Shown here one piece after another: positions 26,636 through 34,550 of a stretch of 64,000 nucleotides of DNA (positions within the stretch are counted from its first letter, which is position 1; every line of letters begins with the position of its first letter). Under the pieces are notes generated by a model, which saw only the letters and a program-made list of their open reading frames with translations, did no database searches and had not been told where the DNA came from. This DNA is from Accumulibacter sp. (GTDB lineage Bacteria; Pseudomonadota; Gammaproteobacteria; Burkholderiales; Rhodocyclaceae): the NCBI GenBank assembly GCA_024235715.1, contig JACKLW010000010.1:62001-126000 (forward strand), given 5' to 3'. A program made the translations under genes and the position numbers.

Positions 26636-27115
26636 ATGCGCTTCCCGCACCGCCCCCTTGTCTTAGCCATCGCGGCGACAATCGCCCTGCCTCTGCCCAT
26701 TCTTGCCGGCGAATCGGAGCTGACCATCGTCGATGCCTACGTACGCATGGTGCCGCCGGGGAGTCCCAACACCGCGGCTTTCATGACCATCAACAACAGC
26801 GGCAGCAGCAAGCACAAGCTGGTACAGGCGGAAAGCCCGGTCGCCAGGAGAGGGGAACTGCACACACATATCAACGACCGGGGCGTGATGCGCATGCGTC
26901 AGGTGCCGGCGATCGAGATCGACGCCGCCGGGCAGACCCAGCTCAAGCCCGGCGGTTACCACGTGATGCTGCTCGACCTGCAGGCTTCACTGAAAGAAGG
27001 CGACACCGTGCCACTCACCCTGCGCTTCGACGACGGCAGCACAAAGGAGATCGACGCAGCGGTCAAGAAACCGCAGACGGTCATGCCAGCCGGGGACGGC
27101 GCGATGAAGCACTGA
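26636..27115 (+). CDS. PCuAC periplasmic copper chaperone
   Basis: About 159 residues with a signal peptide ending ILAG. The PCuAC copper motif H(M)x10Mx21HxM is recognisable in GELHTHINDRGVMRMRQV and KPGGYHVMLLD. PCuAC transfers Cu(I) to the CuA centre, usually together with SCO1, which is encoded just upstream. The ATG at 26636 is preceded by GGAG at 26621-26624. Confidence 0.93.
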   Translation: MRFPHRPLVLAIAATIALPLPILAGESELTIVDAYVRMVPPGSPNTAAFMTINNSGSSKHKLVQAESPVARRGELHTHINDRGVMRMRQVPAIEIDAAGQTQLKPGGYHVMLLDLQASLKEGDTVPLTLRFDDGSTKEIDAAVKKPQTVMPAGDGAMKH

Positions 27116-27124
27116 ACGCCCCGC

Positions 27125-27295
27125 CTATCGCTGCGCGCCATGGGTCCGCGACTTGCGACGCCAGCAGGCGGGCTTCCGCAAGGCGGACAGATCGAGTTGC
27201 GAAGGCGCAAAGATCTCCTGGGCAAGCGCCCGGCGATGATGCTCCGCCACATAGACGCCGGCGATCTGCTCAAACCACTTCTGAATGCGATTCAT
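27125..27295 (-). CDS. small uncharacterised protein (56 residues)
   Basis: The ATG at 27295 is preceded by GGAG with nine-base spacing, and the frame runs 56 codons to a TAG. The product begins MNRIQKWFEQIAGVYVAEHH, has an amphipathic N-terminal helix and an Arg/Lys-rich tail (CWRRKSRTHGAQR). No family is recognised. It is convergent with the PCuAC gene (stop only ten bases away) and divergent from the Nudix gene, with a LexA-like palindrome between them. Confidence 0.6.
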   Translation of the reverse strand: MNRIQKWFEQIAGVYVAEHHRRALAQEIFAPSQLDLSALRKPACWRRKSRTHGAQR

Positions 27296-27370
27296 GGTGA
27301 GTCACTCCTCTGTCGGAAACGATTGATCGAATTTCGAAATCGCTGCAGCTGGAGCAAGAATAACGTATAG

Positions 27371-27386
27371 CTGTACGCATGTACAG
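27371..27386. promoter_or_regulatory. LexA-like palindrome between small gene and Nudix gene
   Basis: CTGTACGCATGTACAG is a perfect inverted repeat with six-base arms and fits the SOS-box form CTGT-N8-ACAG. It lies 75 bases upstream of the small minus-strand gene and 95 upstream of the Nudix ATG. LexA binding is an inference from the pattern alone. Confidence 0.4.
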
Positions 27387-27481
27387 TGGTTTGTGTGGCG
27401 GCTCCGCGGACCGGGCAGGCGACGGGCGGCAAAGTCGCGGCGGGATTGGCTTTGCTTCCTGCGTTCGGCCACAATTGGCGA

Positions 27482-28072
27482 ATGCCACGAAAACCAATGA
27501 GAGCGAAGGTCCTGCAGGCAGATACCGCCTACCGGGGATTCTTCCAGCTTCGTCGCCTTACCGTCGAGCACGAGCTTTTTGACGGCGGCAGCAGCGGCCC
27601 CGTACAACGCGAAGTCCTGCATCGCAGCGACGTCGCTGCCGCCCTGCTCTACGACCCGGGCGCCGACAAGCTGGTTTTCGTCGAACAGTATCGTGCCGGC
27701 GCGCACCTGGCCGGCACTGGTCCCTGGCTGCTCGACATCGTCGCCGGCCGCATCGAAGGCGGACAGACGCCGCTCGACACGATCCGCCGCGAAATTGCCG
27801 AAGAGGCCGGACTGACTGCGAAGACGATCGAGGGCATCGGCGTCTATCTCACGGCGCCGCACCTGTCGAGCGAACGCGTGCACCTGTATTGCGCGATGGT
27901 TGACGCCAGCGCCGTGGACGGACTCCATGGCCTGGCGCATGAGGGCGAGGATATCCGTCCGCTCGTCGTGAAGCGCAGCGAAGCACTTCGCCTGCTGCGG
28001 GAGCAGCCGCTGTCGCTATGGGCAGGCCTGGCGCTGGCCTGGCTCGGCAACAGACTTGGGACCGCCCCATGA
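27482..28072 (+). CDS. Nudix hydrolase, ADP-ribose pyrophosphatase-like
   Basis: 196 residues from the ATG at 27482. The Nudix box is GRIEGGQ..REIAEEAGL, closely following the NudF (ADP-sugar pyrophosphatase) type, preceded by the family segment LVFVEQYRAGA. The first conserved Glu of the box (G-x5-E) is Gln here; the REUxEExGU half with the metal-binding glutamates is intact. It probably hydrolyses ADP-ribose to AMP and ribose 5-phosphate. The ATG is preceded by sequence with no clear ribosome site. Confidence 0.88.
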   Translation: MPRKPMRAKVLQADTAYRGFFQLRRLTVEHELFDGGSSGPVQREVLHRSDVAAALLYDPGADKLVFVEQYRAGAHLAGTGPWLLDIVAGRIEGGQTPLDTIRREIAEEAGLTAKTIEGIGVYLTAPHLSSERVHLYCAMVDASAVDGLHGLAHEGEDIRPLVVKRSEALRLLREQPLSLWAGLALAWLGNRLGTAP

Positions 28073-28297
28073 CTGCTCGGCGGTGAGCAGGCCGCCACGG
28101 GCAGTCCGGCCATTTTTGCTGCCTGCCGGCACGAAGTGATACGAACGGTTCCACCTTGCGACCGATGATCAGAATGGCTTCCGGGAGAGCCATCCCCGCC
28201 GGGGCGAATCAGAATTCCCTCTACATTTCCGTGTACTGCAGCGATCATTTGGCTGCGGCTTGCCTGCGCAACCGTGATTGAGAGTGAGAGGTGCGTG

Positions 28298-31012
28298 ATG
28301 CAACATCATGAAGACACAAGACCGCCCGCTGACCAGCACCGCATTGCGCTGGAAGCATTGCAGCAGCGCCTGCACTGCACCGCGGAGGGACTGAGCACGG
28401 CCGAGGCCGAGCGGCGGTTGGTGGAGTTCGGCAGCAATGAGCTGCGTGTACGCAGAGAGACGCCCGAGATCGTCAAGTTCCTGCGCCAGTTTGCCAACTT
28501 CTTCGCACTGCTGCTCTTCGTCGGCTCGGCACTGGCTTTTCTTGCCGATTACCTGCAGCCGGGCGAAGGCAACTTCCACATCGGCGTCGCGCTGCTGGCG
28601 GTGGTCCTGCTCAACGCGCTGTTCACCTACATTCAGGAGCATCAGAGCGAACGCATCATGGAGAGCTTTCGCAACATGCTGCCGCAGATGATCAGCGTGC
28701 AACGCGATGGGCAGATGGCGCGCATCGAGGCGCGACTGCTCGTGCCCGGCGACGTGATCCTGCTGGAAGAGGGCGACCGGGTGCCGGCCGACGGGCGACT
28801 GATAGAGGTGAATCAGCTCAAGGTGGACCATTCCTCCCTGACCGGCGAGAGCGAACCGCAGCTGCGCAAAGTGACCTGCACCCATGACAACCTGATGGAG
28901 AGCCGGAACATGGTGTTCTCCGGCACGCTGGTGCAAAGCGGCAATGGCCGCGCGCTGGTGTACGGCACCGGCATGAACACGCAGATCGGCCAGATCGTGC
29001 AACTGACCAAGGAGGCGGCTACGGTGGAGACGCCGATCCGCAAGGAGTTGCGCCATTTCATCCGCATCATCTCCACCATCGCCATTGCGCTTGGGCTACT
29101 GTTCTTTACGCTCAGCGTGGCGCTCGGCAATCCCTTCATCGGCAGTCTGATCTTCGCCATCGGCATCATCGTGGCCAACGTGCCGGAAGGTCTGTTGCCG
29201 ACCGTAACGCTGGCGCTGACCATGGCCTCCAAACGCATGGCCAAGAAGAACGCGCTGATCAAGAACCTGGAGGCGGTGGAGACGCTGGGTTCGACGACGG
29301 TGATCTGCACCGACAAGACCGGCACCATCACGCAGAACCAAATGAGGGCCACCACGCTGGTGCTGGGCGAACGCGAATGGTCGGCCGATCAGAGTGGACT
29401 GTCGCAGGCAGAAGGTTTCGCCGAGGCCTGGGCGACCATGGCGCTGTGCAACAACGCACGACTGACCGCTGATCACTACCTCGGCGATCCGACCGAGGGC
29501 GCCCTCTTGCTTCTGGCACAAGGTTTGCAGTCCATCGGCGATCTGCCGGCGCGCTTCCCGCGCGTGCATGAAAGTCCGTTCGACTCGGCCAGCAGGCGCA
29601 TGATCACCACGCACAAAGCCGGGAATGGTCGGCCCAATCTCGCCTGTATGAAGGGTGCGCCGGAGGTCGTACTCAAGAAGTGCACGCATCGTCTGCATCG
29701 GGGCGAGCGGATCGAATTCGACGAGCCGGCCCGTCGCAAGGCGCTGGCGTTGTACGAAGTGCTGGCGGTGCGTGGCGAGCGCGTGCTGGCACTCGCCAGC
29801 AAGACGACCGACGCCGACGCGGCCAGCGAGGATGATTTCGTCTATCTGGGATTGGTGGGCATGCTCGATCCGCCGCGCCCGGAGATCGCCGAAGCGATCG
29901 ACAAATGCCGCAGCGCCGGCATCCGCGTCTTCATGATCACCGGTGACTACCACACCACTGCCGAGTCCATCGCCCGTCAGGTTGGCCTGTTCACCGGCGA
30001 CGGTCAGGTAGTCGTGGGGGAGAAGCTGCTGCAGATGAGCGAGCAGGAACTCTCCGTCCTGCTGGACAGTCGCGAGCTGGTGTTCGCACGCAGCACGCCT
30101 CAGCAGAAGCTTCGGATCGTCAACGCGTTGCAGAAAAAGGGCGAGGTCGTCACCGTCACCGGCGATGGCGTGAACGATGCCCCGGCGTTGAAAAACGCCA
30201 ACATGGGCGTGGCGATGGGCGTATCCGGTACCGAGGTGGCGAAAGAGGCGGCGGACATGGTGCTGATGGACGACAACTTCGCCACCATCGTGCAGGCCAT
30301 CGAAGAGGGGCGCACCATCTTCGCCAACATCAAGAAGTTCATCGCCTATATCCTGACCAGCAACATCCCGGAAATACTGCCTTTCATCGCTTTCGTGGCG
30401 ATCGATGCGCCGCTGGCGCTGACCGTGGTGCTGATCCTGACCATCGACCTGGGCACCGACCTGTTGCCGGCGTTGGGGCTGGGACGCGAGCTGCCGGAAC
30501 ACGACGTGATGAAACAAGCGCCGCGCCGACGCGACGAAAGACTGCTGACCTGGCCGCTGCTGGGGATGAGCTACGGCATCATGGGCATGCTGCAGGCCGC
30601 CGCCGGCTTCTTCGCGTTCTTCGTCGTGCTGCATCAGGGAGGCTGGGTGTGGGGCGGCGAGTTGCCGACCTCGGGTTTGCTCTACCGGACTGCGGTCACG
30701 TCCTTCTTTGCCGCGGTGGTCATCTGCCAGGTGGCGGATGTGCTGATCTGCCGCACGCGGCGGCAGAGCCTCCTGTCCGCCGGCATCTTCCGCAACAAGC
30801 TGATCTGGGTGGGTATCGCGGCCGAACTCGGGCTGCTCGCGGCGATCTCGCAGATCGAGTTCCTGCAGCCGTTCTTCGGCACCGCAGCGATAGGCTGGTT
30901 CGAAATCTCGCTGGCATTGCCGTTCGCGGCAGCGATCCTGCTCGGTGACGAGTTCAGGCGCTGGCTGATCCGGCGCGACAACCGTTTCGTGCAGCGCTGG
31001 CTGACCTGGTAG
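28298..31012 (+). CDS. P-type ATPase of the Na+/K+ (IIC) type
   Basis: About 904 residues with the complete P2 layout: cation N-terminal domain, TGES in the actuator (DHSSLTGESEP), TM4 with IVANVPEGLLPT, phosphorylation site ICTDKTGTITQN, nucleotide domain with KGAPE, hinge GDGVNDAPAL, and ten predicted helices. TM4-TM6 sequences (SNIPEILPF and TIDLGTDLLPALGLGRE) match the alpha subunit of animal Na+/K+-ATPase more than bacterial Ca2+ pumps. The ATG at 28298 is preceded by GAGAGG. No beta-subunit gene is nearby. Ion specificity is inferred. Confidence 0.88.
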   Translation: MQHHEDTRPPADQHRIALEALQQRLHCTAEGLSTAEAERRLVEFGSNELRVRRETPEIVKFLRQFANFFALLLFVGSALAFLADYLQPGEGNFHIGVALLAVVLLNALFTYIQEHQSERIMESFRNMLPQMISVQRDGQMARIEARLLVPGDVILLEEGDRVPADGRLIEVNQLKVDHSSLTGESEPQLRKVTCTHDNLMESRNMVFSGTLVQSGNGRALVYGTGMNTQIGQIVQLTKEAATVETPIRKELRHFIRIISTIAIALGLLFFTLSVALGNPFIGSLIFAIGIIVANVPEGLLPTVTLALTMASKRMAKKNALIKNLEAVETLGSTTVICTDKTGTITQNQMRATTLVLGEREWSADQSGLSQAEGFAEAWATMALCNNARLTADHYLGDPTEGALLLLAQGLQSIGDLPARFPRVHESPFDSASRRMITTHKAGNGRPNLACMKGAPEVVLKKCTHRLHRGERIEFDEPARRKALALYEVLAVRGERVLALASKTTDADAASEDDFVYLGLVGMLDPPRPEIAEAIDKCRSAGIRVFMITGDYHTTAESIARQVGLFTGDGQVVVGEKLLQMSEQELSVLLDSRELVFARSTPQQKLRIVNALQKKGEVVTVTGDGVNDAPALKNANMGVAMGVSGTEVAKEAADMVLMDDNFATIVQAIEEGRTIFANIKKFIAYILTSNIPEILPFIAFVAIDAPLALTVVLILTIDLGTDLLPALGLGRELPEHDVMKQAPRRRDERLLTWPLLGMSYGIMGMLQAAAGFFAFFVVLHQGGWVWGGELPTSGLLYRTAVTSFFAAVVICQVADVLICRTRRQSLLSAGIFRNKLIWVGIAAELGLLAAISQIEFLQPFFGTAAIGWFEISLALPFAAAILLGDEFRRWLIRRDNRFVQRWLTW

Positions 31013-31368
31013 CCCCGGACCGCAGGGATCTGCGCGGGATCGTGCATTTGGCCGCTGTGACGACCAAGACGCGTCGCTTGCGCTCGGCTCATTTCCGGCA
31101 TCGTCGGAACAGCCCCGGCGACCGCGACCGAGAAACCGATCAAGTGCATGTGTCGCGACGAGGAGCAAGTGACCGGCTTTCGCCAGGCTTGTAACGCTGT
31201 AACGGATGACGTCGACGATGGTTGGGGCGAGCCGTACCGCCCGTTGCAGCTTGGCAACCCGCTGTGCAAATGCCATATCCGCCTGATCAATACCGACGAG
31301 GCAATTCGCCCGTGTCCCGAACCCCGTAGCCCGGTACAATCCCCTACCCCCGTTCAGGATCCCTCGGC
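31013..31368. other. 356-base stretch without a supported gene
   Basis: Nothing recognisable lies between the ATPase stop and csx16. No clear terminator is visible. Confidence 0.5.
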
Positions 31369-31665
31369 ATGAGCATTTGGTTCATCTCCCGCCATACTGG
31401 CGCCATCGCATGGGCCAAACGGCAGGGCATGGTTGTCGACCACCAACTCGGCCACCTTGATCCACAGCAGGTCGCCGCCGGCGACACGGTGATTGGCACC
31501 CTGCCGATCAACCTGGCTGCCGAAGTCTGCGCCCGCGAAGCCAAGTACTACCACCCCTCGCTGCGCCTGCCGCCCGCTCTGCGCGGCACGGAGCTCGACG
31601 CCGACCAACTTGAAGAACTGGATGCCCGCCTCGAACGCTACCTGATACAGCGCCTCACGCCGTGA
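31369..31665 (+). CDS. csx16: CRISPR-associated protein Csx16
   Basis: 98 residues matching the Csx16 (VVA1548) family along its length: WFISRHTGAIAWAKRQG, the HLDPQQVAAGDTVIGTLPI core and an end rich in Leu/Glu (LPPALRGTELDADQLEEL). Csx16 is an accessory protein usually found with type III systems that make cyclic oligoadenylates, and its family has been linked to degrading those signals. Here it lies 444 bases before csb1 of a type I-G locus, with an ISAs1 remnant in between. No Cas10 is present in the window. Confidence 0.88.
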   Translation: MSIWFISRHTGAIAWAKRQGMVVDHQLGHLDPQQVAAGDTVIGTLPINLAAEVCAREAKYYHPSLRLPPALRGTELDADQLEELDARLERYLIQRLTP

Positions 31666-31879
31666 ACCGCCGCTGGCATAGCCCGCAAGAAGCCAGCGAC
31701 CTCATCGTTTCACGGGCCGGCGTGGCGCAGCGCGGGCCAGCATCTCCGTTCAGCAGACCGCTGCCGGCAGCCCGGTCCATACAATTCCCTCGGGCAAGCT
31801 GGCCCGCCCGATGCGGCCCTGGAAGCCGCGTGCCGGAAGCGCATAACAACGCATATCGACATACGTGATCAAAAACAGG

Positions 31880-32030
31880 CCGTTTTGCATCGAGAATGCT
31901 GACCCTGCTCACCCAGCGGCGAAACGCACTCTCGAATTGCTTTGGGTCAAGTGCCCGGAAGACCTGCAGAAACGTCTCCTCGGAAGGAACGCCGTTCTTG
32001 ATGAATAGGGATTGTATGACAACGTAACGA
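31880..32030 (-). pseudogene. ISAs1-family transposase fragment
   Basis: Read on the minus strand, NGVPSEETFLQVFRALDP and KQFESAFRRWVSRVS match the N-terminal DDE_Tnp_1-associated region of ISAs1 transposases (usually GIPSHDTFGRVFALLDP..FE..F..WV). Only about 50 codons remain. The rest of the 31666-32109 interval holds nothing else I can identify. Confidence 0.65.
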
Positions 32031-32109
32031 CTGGCCGCCATAGAGGCGGCACGGGATAGAATGCGAAATCATCCGCAGCACGGTTATCGCCAACGATCAG
32101 GAGACGAAA

Positions 32110-33222
32110 ATGCCCGACCTCTACACGACCATCAGGGCCGCTGTCATCGACGCCGCCGGGATCGGCGTCAATGCGACCCTCGCGGCGATCAGCGGGAGCC
32201 GCCATGTCCTGCCTCCAACTTATGCGGATGCACCGCACAAGCACAACATGACCGAGCCTGGCGCCAATGGAATGGCTGCTTGGGTCAGCATCGACAGCGC
32301 CGCATCCTTCGCCAACCGGATGGAAGATCAACTGAAGCGCGCAGACCTGGGGTTTGATCCGCTCCGCGTCCACGTGGCTGGTCGGACGTTGTCGACACTG
32401 GAAATGCCTCATCGGGCCTACGACGCGATCCTTCGCGACGCCTGGCTCGACGGCAAGTCTTTCCGCAACACCACAATAGGGCAGGAAGTCATCAGCGCCT
32501 GCGCGACGAATGCCTCGGCCATGCTGCGATACGATCCCTCGGTGCTGCTGTTCGGCGGTTGGGACTCGACAAGAATCGGGCGCAAGACGAACGATGGTAA
32601 CAAGTGGCCGGCATCCGTGAGCGTCGAAATCTGCGGCAGAAACGCTGTCGTAGTCCAGCGAGCTGGCTACCGGATTGATCCATTGAGGATGAAGGGTGAT
32701 GACCAAGATATTGTGGAGGACGAAGACGGAAGCTGGCACCTTGTCACTTCGGACGCAGAAAAGAAACTGCCCGCAAAGAGCAACGCGAACAAGAATATCT
32801 TCCCGCGACGCGTGAAGCCGTCAGAGATCAACCATGGCAACGCCTTGAGCCTGGATCCCAAGGGCGTACTGGTCGATGAGATCGAACTTTTCGGAACCTT
32901 GAGCTTGACTCGCCTGCGCCGCTATCGGTTTGGCGGCACCGCTGATGATGACGTGGCCGCGCGCACGCTGCTTGCACTGATGGGCATCTATGGAATTGCC
33001 GCGGTCATCGAGGATGGGCTAGACCTGCGCCGGGACTGTGAACTGGTCGCCGACAACGTTGTCTGGGCTATTCGGGGAACGAACCGCAGCGAGGCTTTCA
33101 ACGTCACCCTAGCGGATGCTCGCCAAGCACTGGAGCACGCGCTTTCCGTCGTCAAGCTGGCCGACCCGGTCCTGTTTGAGGCTGACGACAACCTGGAGCA
33201 GTTGGTCGCGCGGAGCCGCTAG
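32110..33222 (+). CDS. csb1: type I-G Cas7 (Csb1, GSU0053 family)
   Basis: A 370-residue Cas7-group backbone protein of the type I-G (formerly I-U) Cascade, which coats the crRNA spacer. Family features include FNRMEDQ-like FANRMEDQLKRADL, the segment TLEMPHRAYDAILRD, FGGWDS (residues about 155-160), PSEINHGNALSLDPKGVLVDEIE and LSLTRLRRYRF. The ATG at 32110 follows AGGAG. Its stop overlaps the GTG start of csb2 (TAGTG), so the two are coupled. Confidence 0.92.
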   Translation: MPDLYTTIRAAVIDAAGIGVNATLAAISGSRHVLPPTYADAPHKHNMTEPGANGMAAWVSIDSAASFANRMEDQLKRADLGFDPLRVHVAGRTLSTLEMPHRAYDAILRDAWLDGKSFRNTTIGQEVISACATNASAMLRYDPSVLLFGGWDSTRIGRKTNDGNKWPASVSVEICGRNAVVVQRAGYRIDPLRMKGDDQDIVEDEDGSWHLVTSDAEKKLPAKSNANKNIFPRRVKPSEINHGNALSLDPKGVLVDEIELFGTLSLTRLRRYRFGGTADDDVAARTLLALMGIYGIAAVIEDGLDLRRDCELVADNVVWAIRGTNRSEAFNVTLADARQALEHALSVVKLADPVLFEADDNLEQLVARSR

Positions 33223-34541
33223 TGCTCGCGCTGCGCATCGACTTTCTCAACCGCCTCTACCACGCCGCGGACCCGACGGCGCACAGTGCGCCGGAGTGGC
33301 CACCGAATCCTGATCGAGTGTTTCAGGCGCTCGTGTCCGCAGCATACGGCACCGGCATCTCCCCAGCGCCTCTGCGAGCGTTGGAGGGTCAGGCACCGGA
33401 GCTGGCTTTTGGCGATGCACGAGCCAGCAGCACAGGTTCCATCTATACGGCGGCGGCCTGGCTGGCAAAATCCAAACGGGACCCGTGGAGTCGAACCAAT
33501 GTCCCCAAGTACGACCCCGTCATGGTGGATATCGCTGACCCCGTCTACCTGATCTGGCCGGCGGGCCCCGACGACCTGCGCGCGCCGCTGGCCGCAATCG
33601 CCGCGGGCGTCACCTATCTGGGCCGCGCCAAGACGCCTGTCGCGGTCTCGGTAGTCTCGGAGGTGCCCTCCATGCCACACCATCTGGCACCCTCGCGGAC
33701 CGGGGAGCAACTCCTCAGAGTGGCCCAAGCGGGCCGACTCGATGAACTGGATGCAGCTTTCGACGCTGGAAGACGAGCCTCTGTCGCCGGCATGGTCGGC
33801 TACACGGACATTGTCGACCGCATAGCACCCTCTCCCTGGGGCGAGCTGCTGCCACTTCGCCCCAAGCGCCTGATCGATATCCGCCGCACTGCTCAACTGG
33901 CCGACGGTCTGCGGGCAGCCGTGCTTGGCCGGGCGGGAGACGGTGCCCCGCTTCTGCTCCACGGTCACGGTGGTGATCATGCCGCTTGGGCGATCATTCC
34001 CGACGTTGGCCACGCCCACGCTCGGGGTCACGTGCTTGGCCTCGGTTTGTGGCTTCCTCGCGGCATCGACGAACAGGCGCGCACCGATTGCGTGCTACCG
34101 CTGATGGAGGTCGACTATGTGATCTTCGGCGACCGGCAAGTAGACGTCGGCATGCCGTCGGCACACCAACAGGCGCCGAGGGGCCTTTCCCGGCAAACCT
34201 GGTGCCGGCCGTCCCGGACTTGGGCCTCCGTCACTCCGGTGGTGCTCGACCGCCATCCCAAACGAGGCCAGCTCGCCGAAGATGTGGTCGCCGACTCGGT
34301 CGAGATGGCTGGCTATCCCCGCCCGGTGGACGTGGAACTGGGGCAGGGTTCAGTCTTCAAGGGCGTGCCGTTCGCGCGCGAGTTTAGGCCGCGCAGCCGC
34401 GGGTGCTGGACACACGTCGCCCTGACGTTCCACCATCGTGTCGCCGGGCCTCTGCTTGTCGGCAGGGATCGGCACTTCGGCATGGGCCTGTTACGCCCTG
34501 CCGATGATCTGCGAGCGCCCCCGCGAAAGGATACAGTCTAG
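33222..34541 (+). CDS. csb2: type I-G Cas5-Cas6 fusion (Csb2, GSU0054 family)
   Basis: 439 residues starting at GTG 33222. The N-terminal RAMP half resembles Cas5 (LRIDFLNRLYHAAD, then EWPPNPDRVFQALVSAAYG), which caps the 5' handle. The C-terminal half carries the Cas6-like glycine-rich loop GPLLVGRDRHFGMGLLRP with nearby histidines (TFHHRV) that would process pre-crRNA. In type I-G this one protein replaces separate Cas5 and Cas6. It sits nine bases before cas3. Confidence 0.92.
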   Translation: MLALRIDFLNRLYHAADPTAHSAPEWPPNPDRVFQALVSAAYGTGISPAPLRALEGQAPELAFGDARASSTGSIYTAAAWLAKSKRDPWSRTNVPKYDPVMVDIADPVYLIWPAGPDDLRAPLAAIAAGVTYLGRAKTPVAVSVVSEVPSMPHHLAPSRTGEQLLRVAQAGRLDELDAAFDAGRRASVAGMVGYTDIVDRIAPSPWGELLPLRPKRLIDIRRTAQLADGLRAAVLGRAGDGAPLLLHGHGGDHAAWAIIPDVGHAHARGHVLGLGLWLPRGIDEQARTDCVLPLMEVDYVIFGDRQVDVGMPSAHQQAPRGLSRQTWCRPSRTWASVTPVVLDRHPKRGQLAEDVVADSVEMAGYPRPVDVELGQGSVFKGVPFAREFRPRSRGCWTHVALTFHHRVAGPLLVGRDRHFGMGLLRPADDLRAPPRKDTV

Positions 34542-34550
34542 ATCGACGCC

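Noticed and set aside
29096-31339. 747-codon open frame on the minus strand opposite the P-type ATPase
   Set aside because: It is a compositional shadow of a highly conserved plus-strand gene in GC-rich DNA; the residues match no family.
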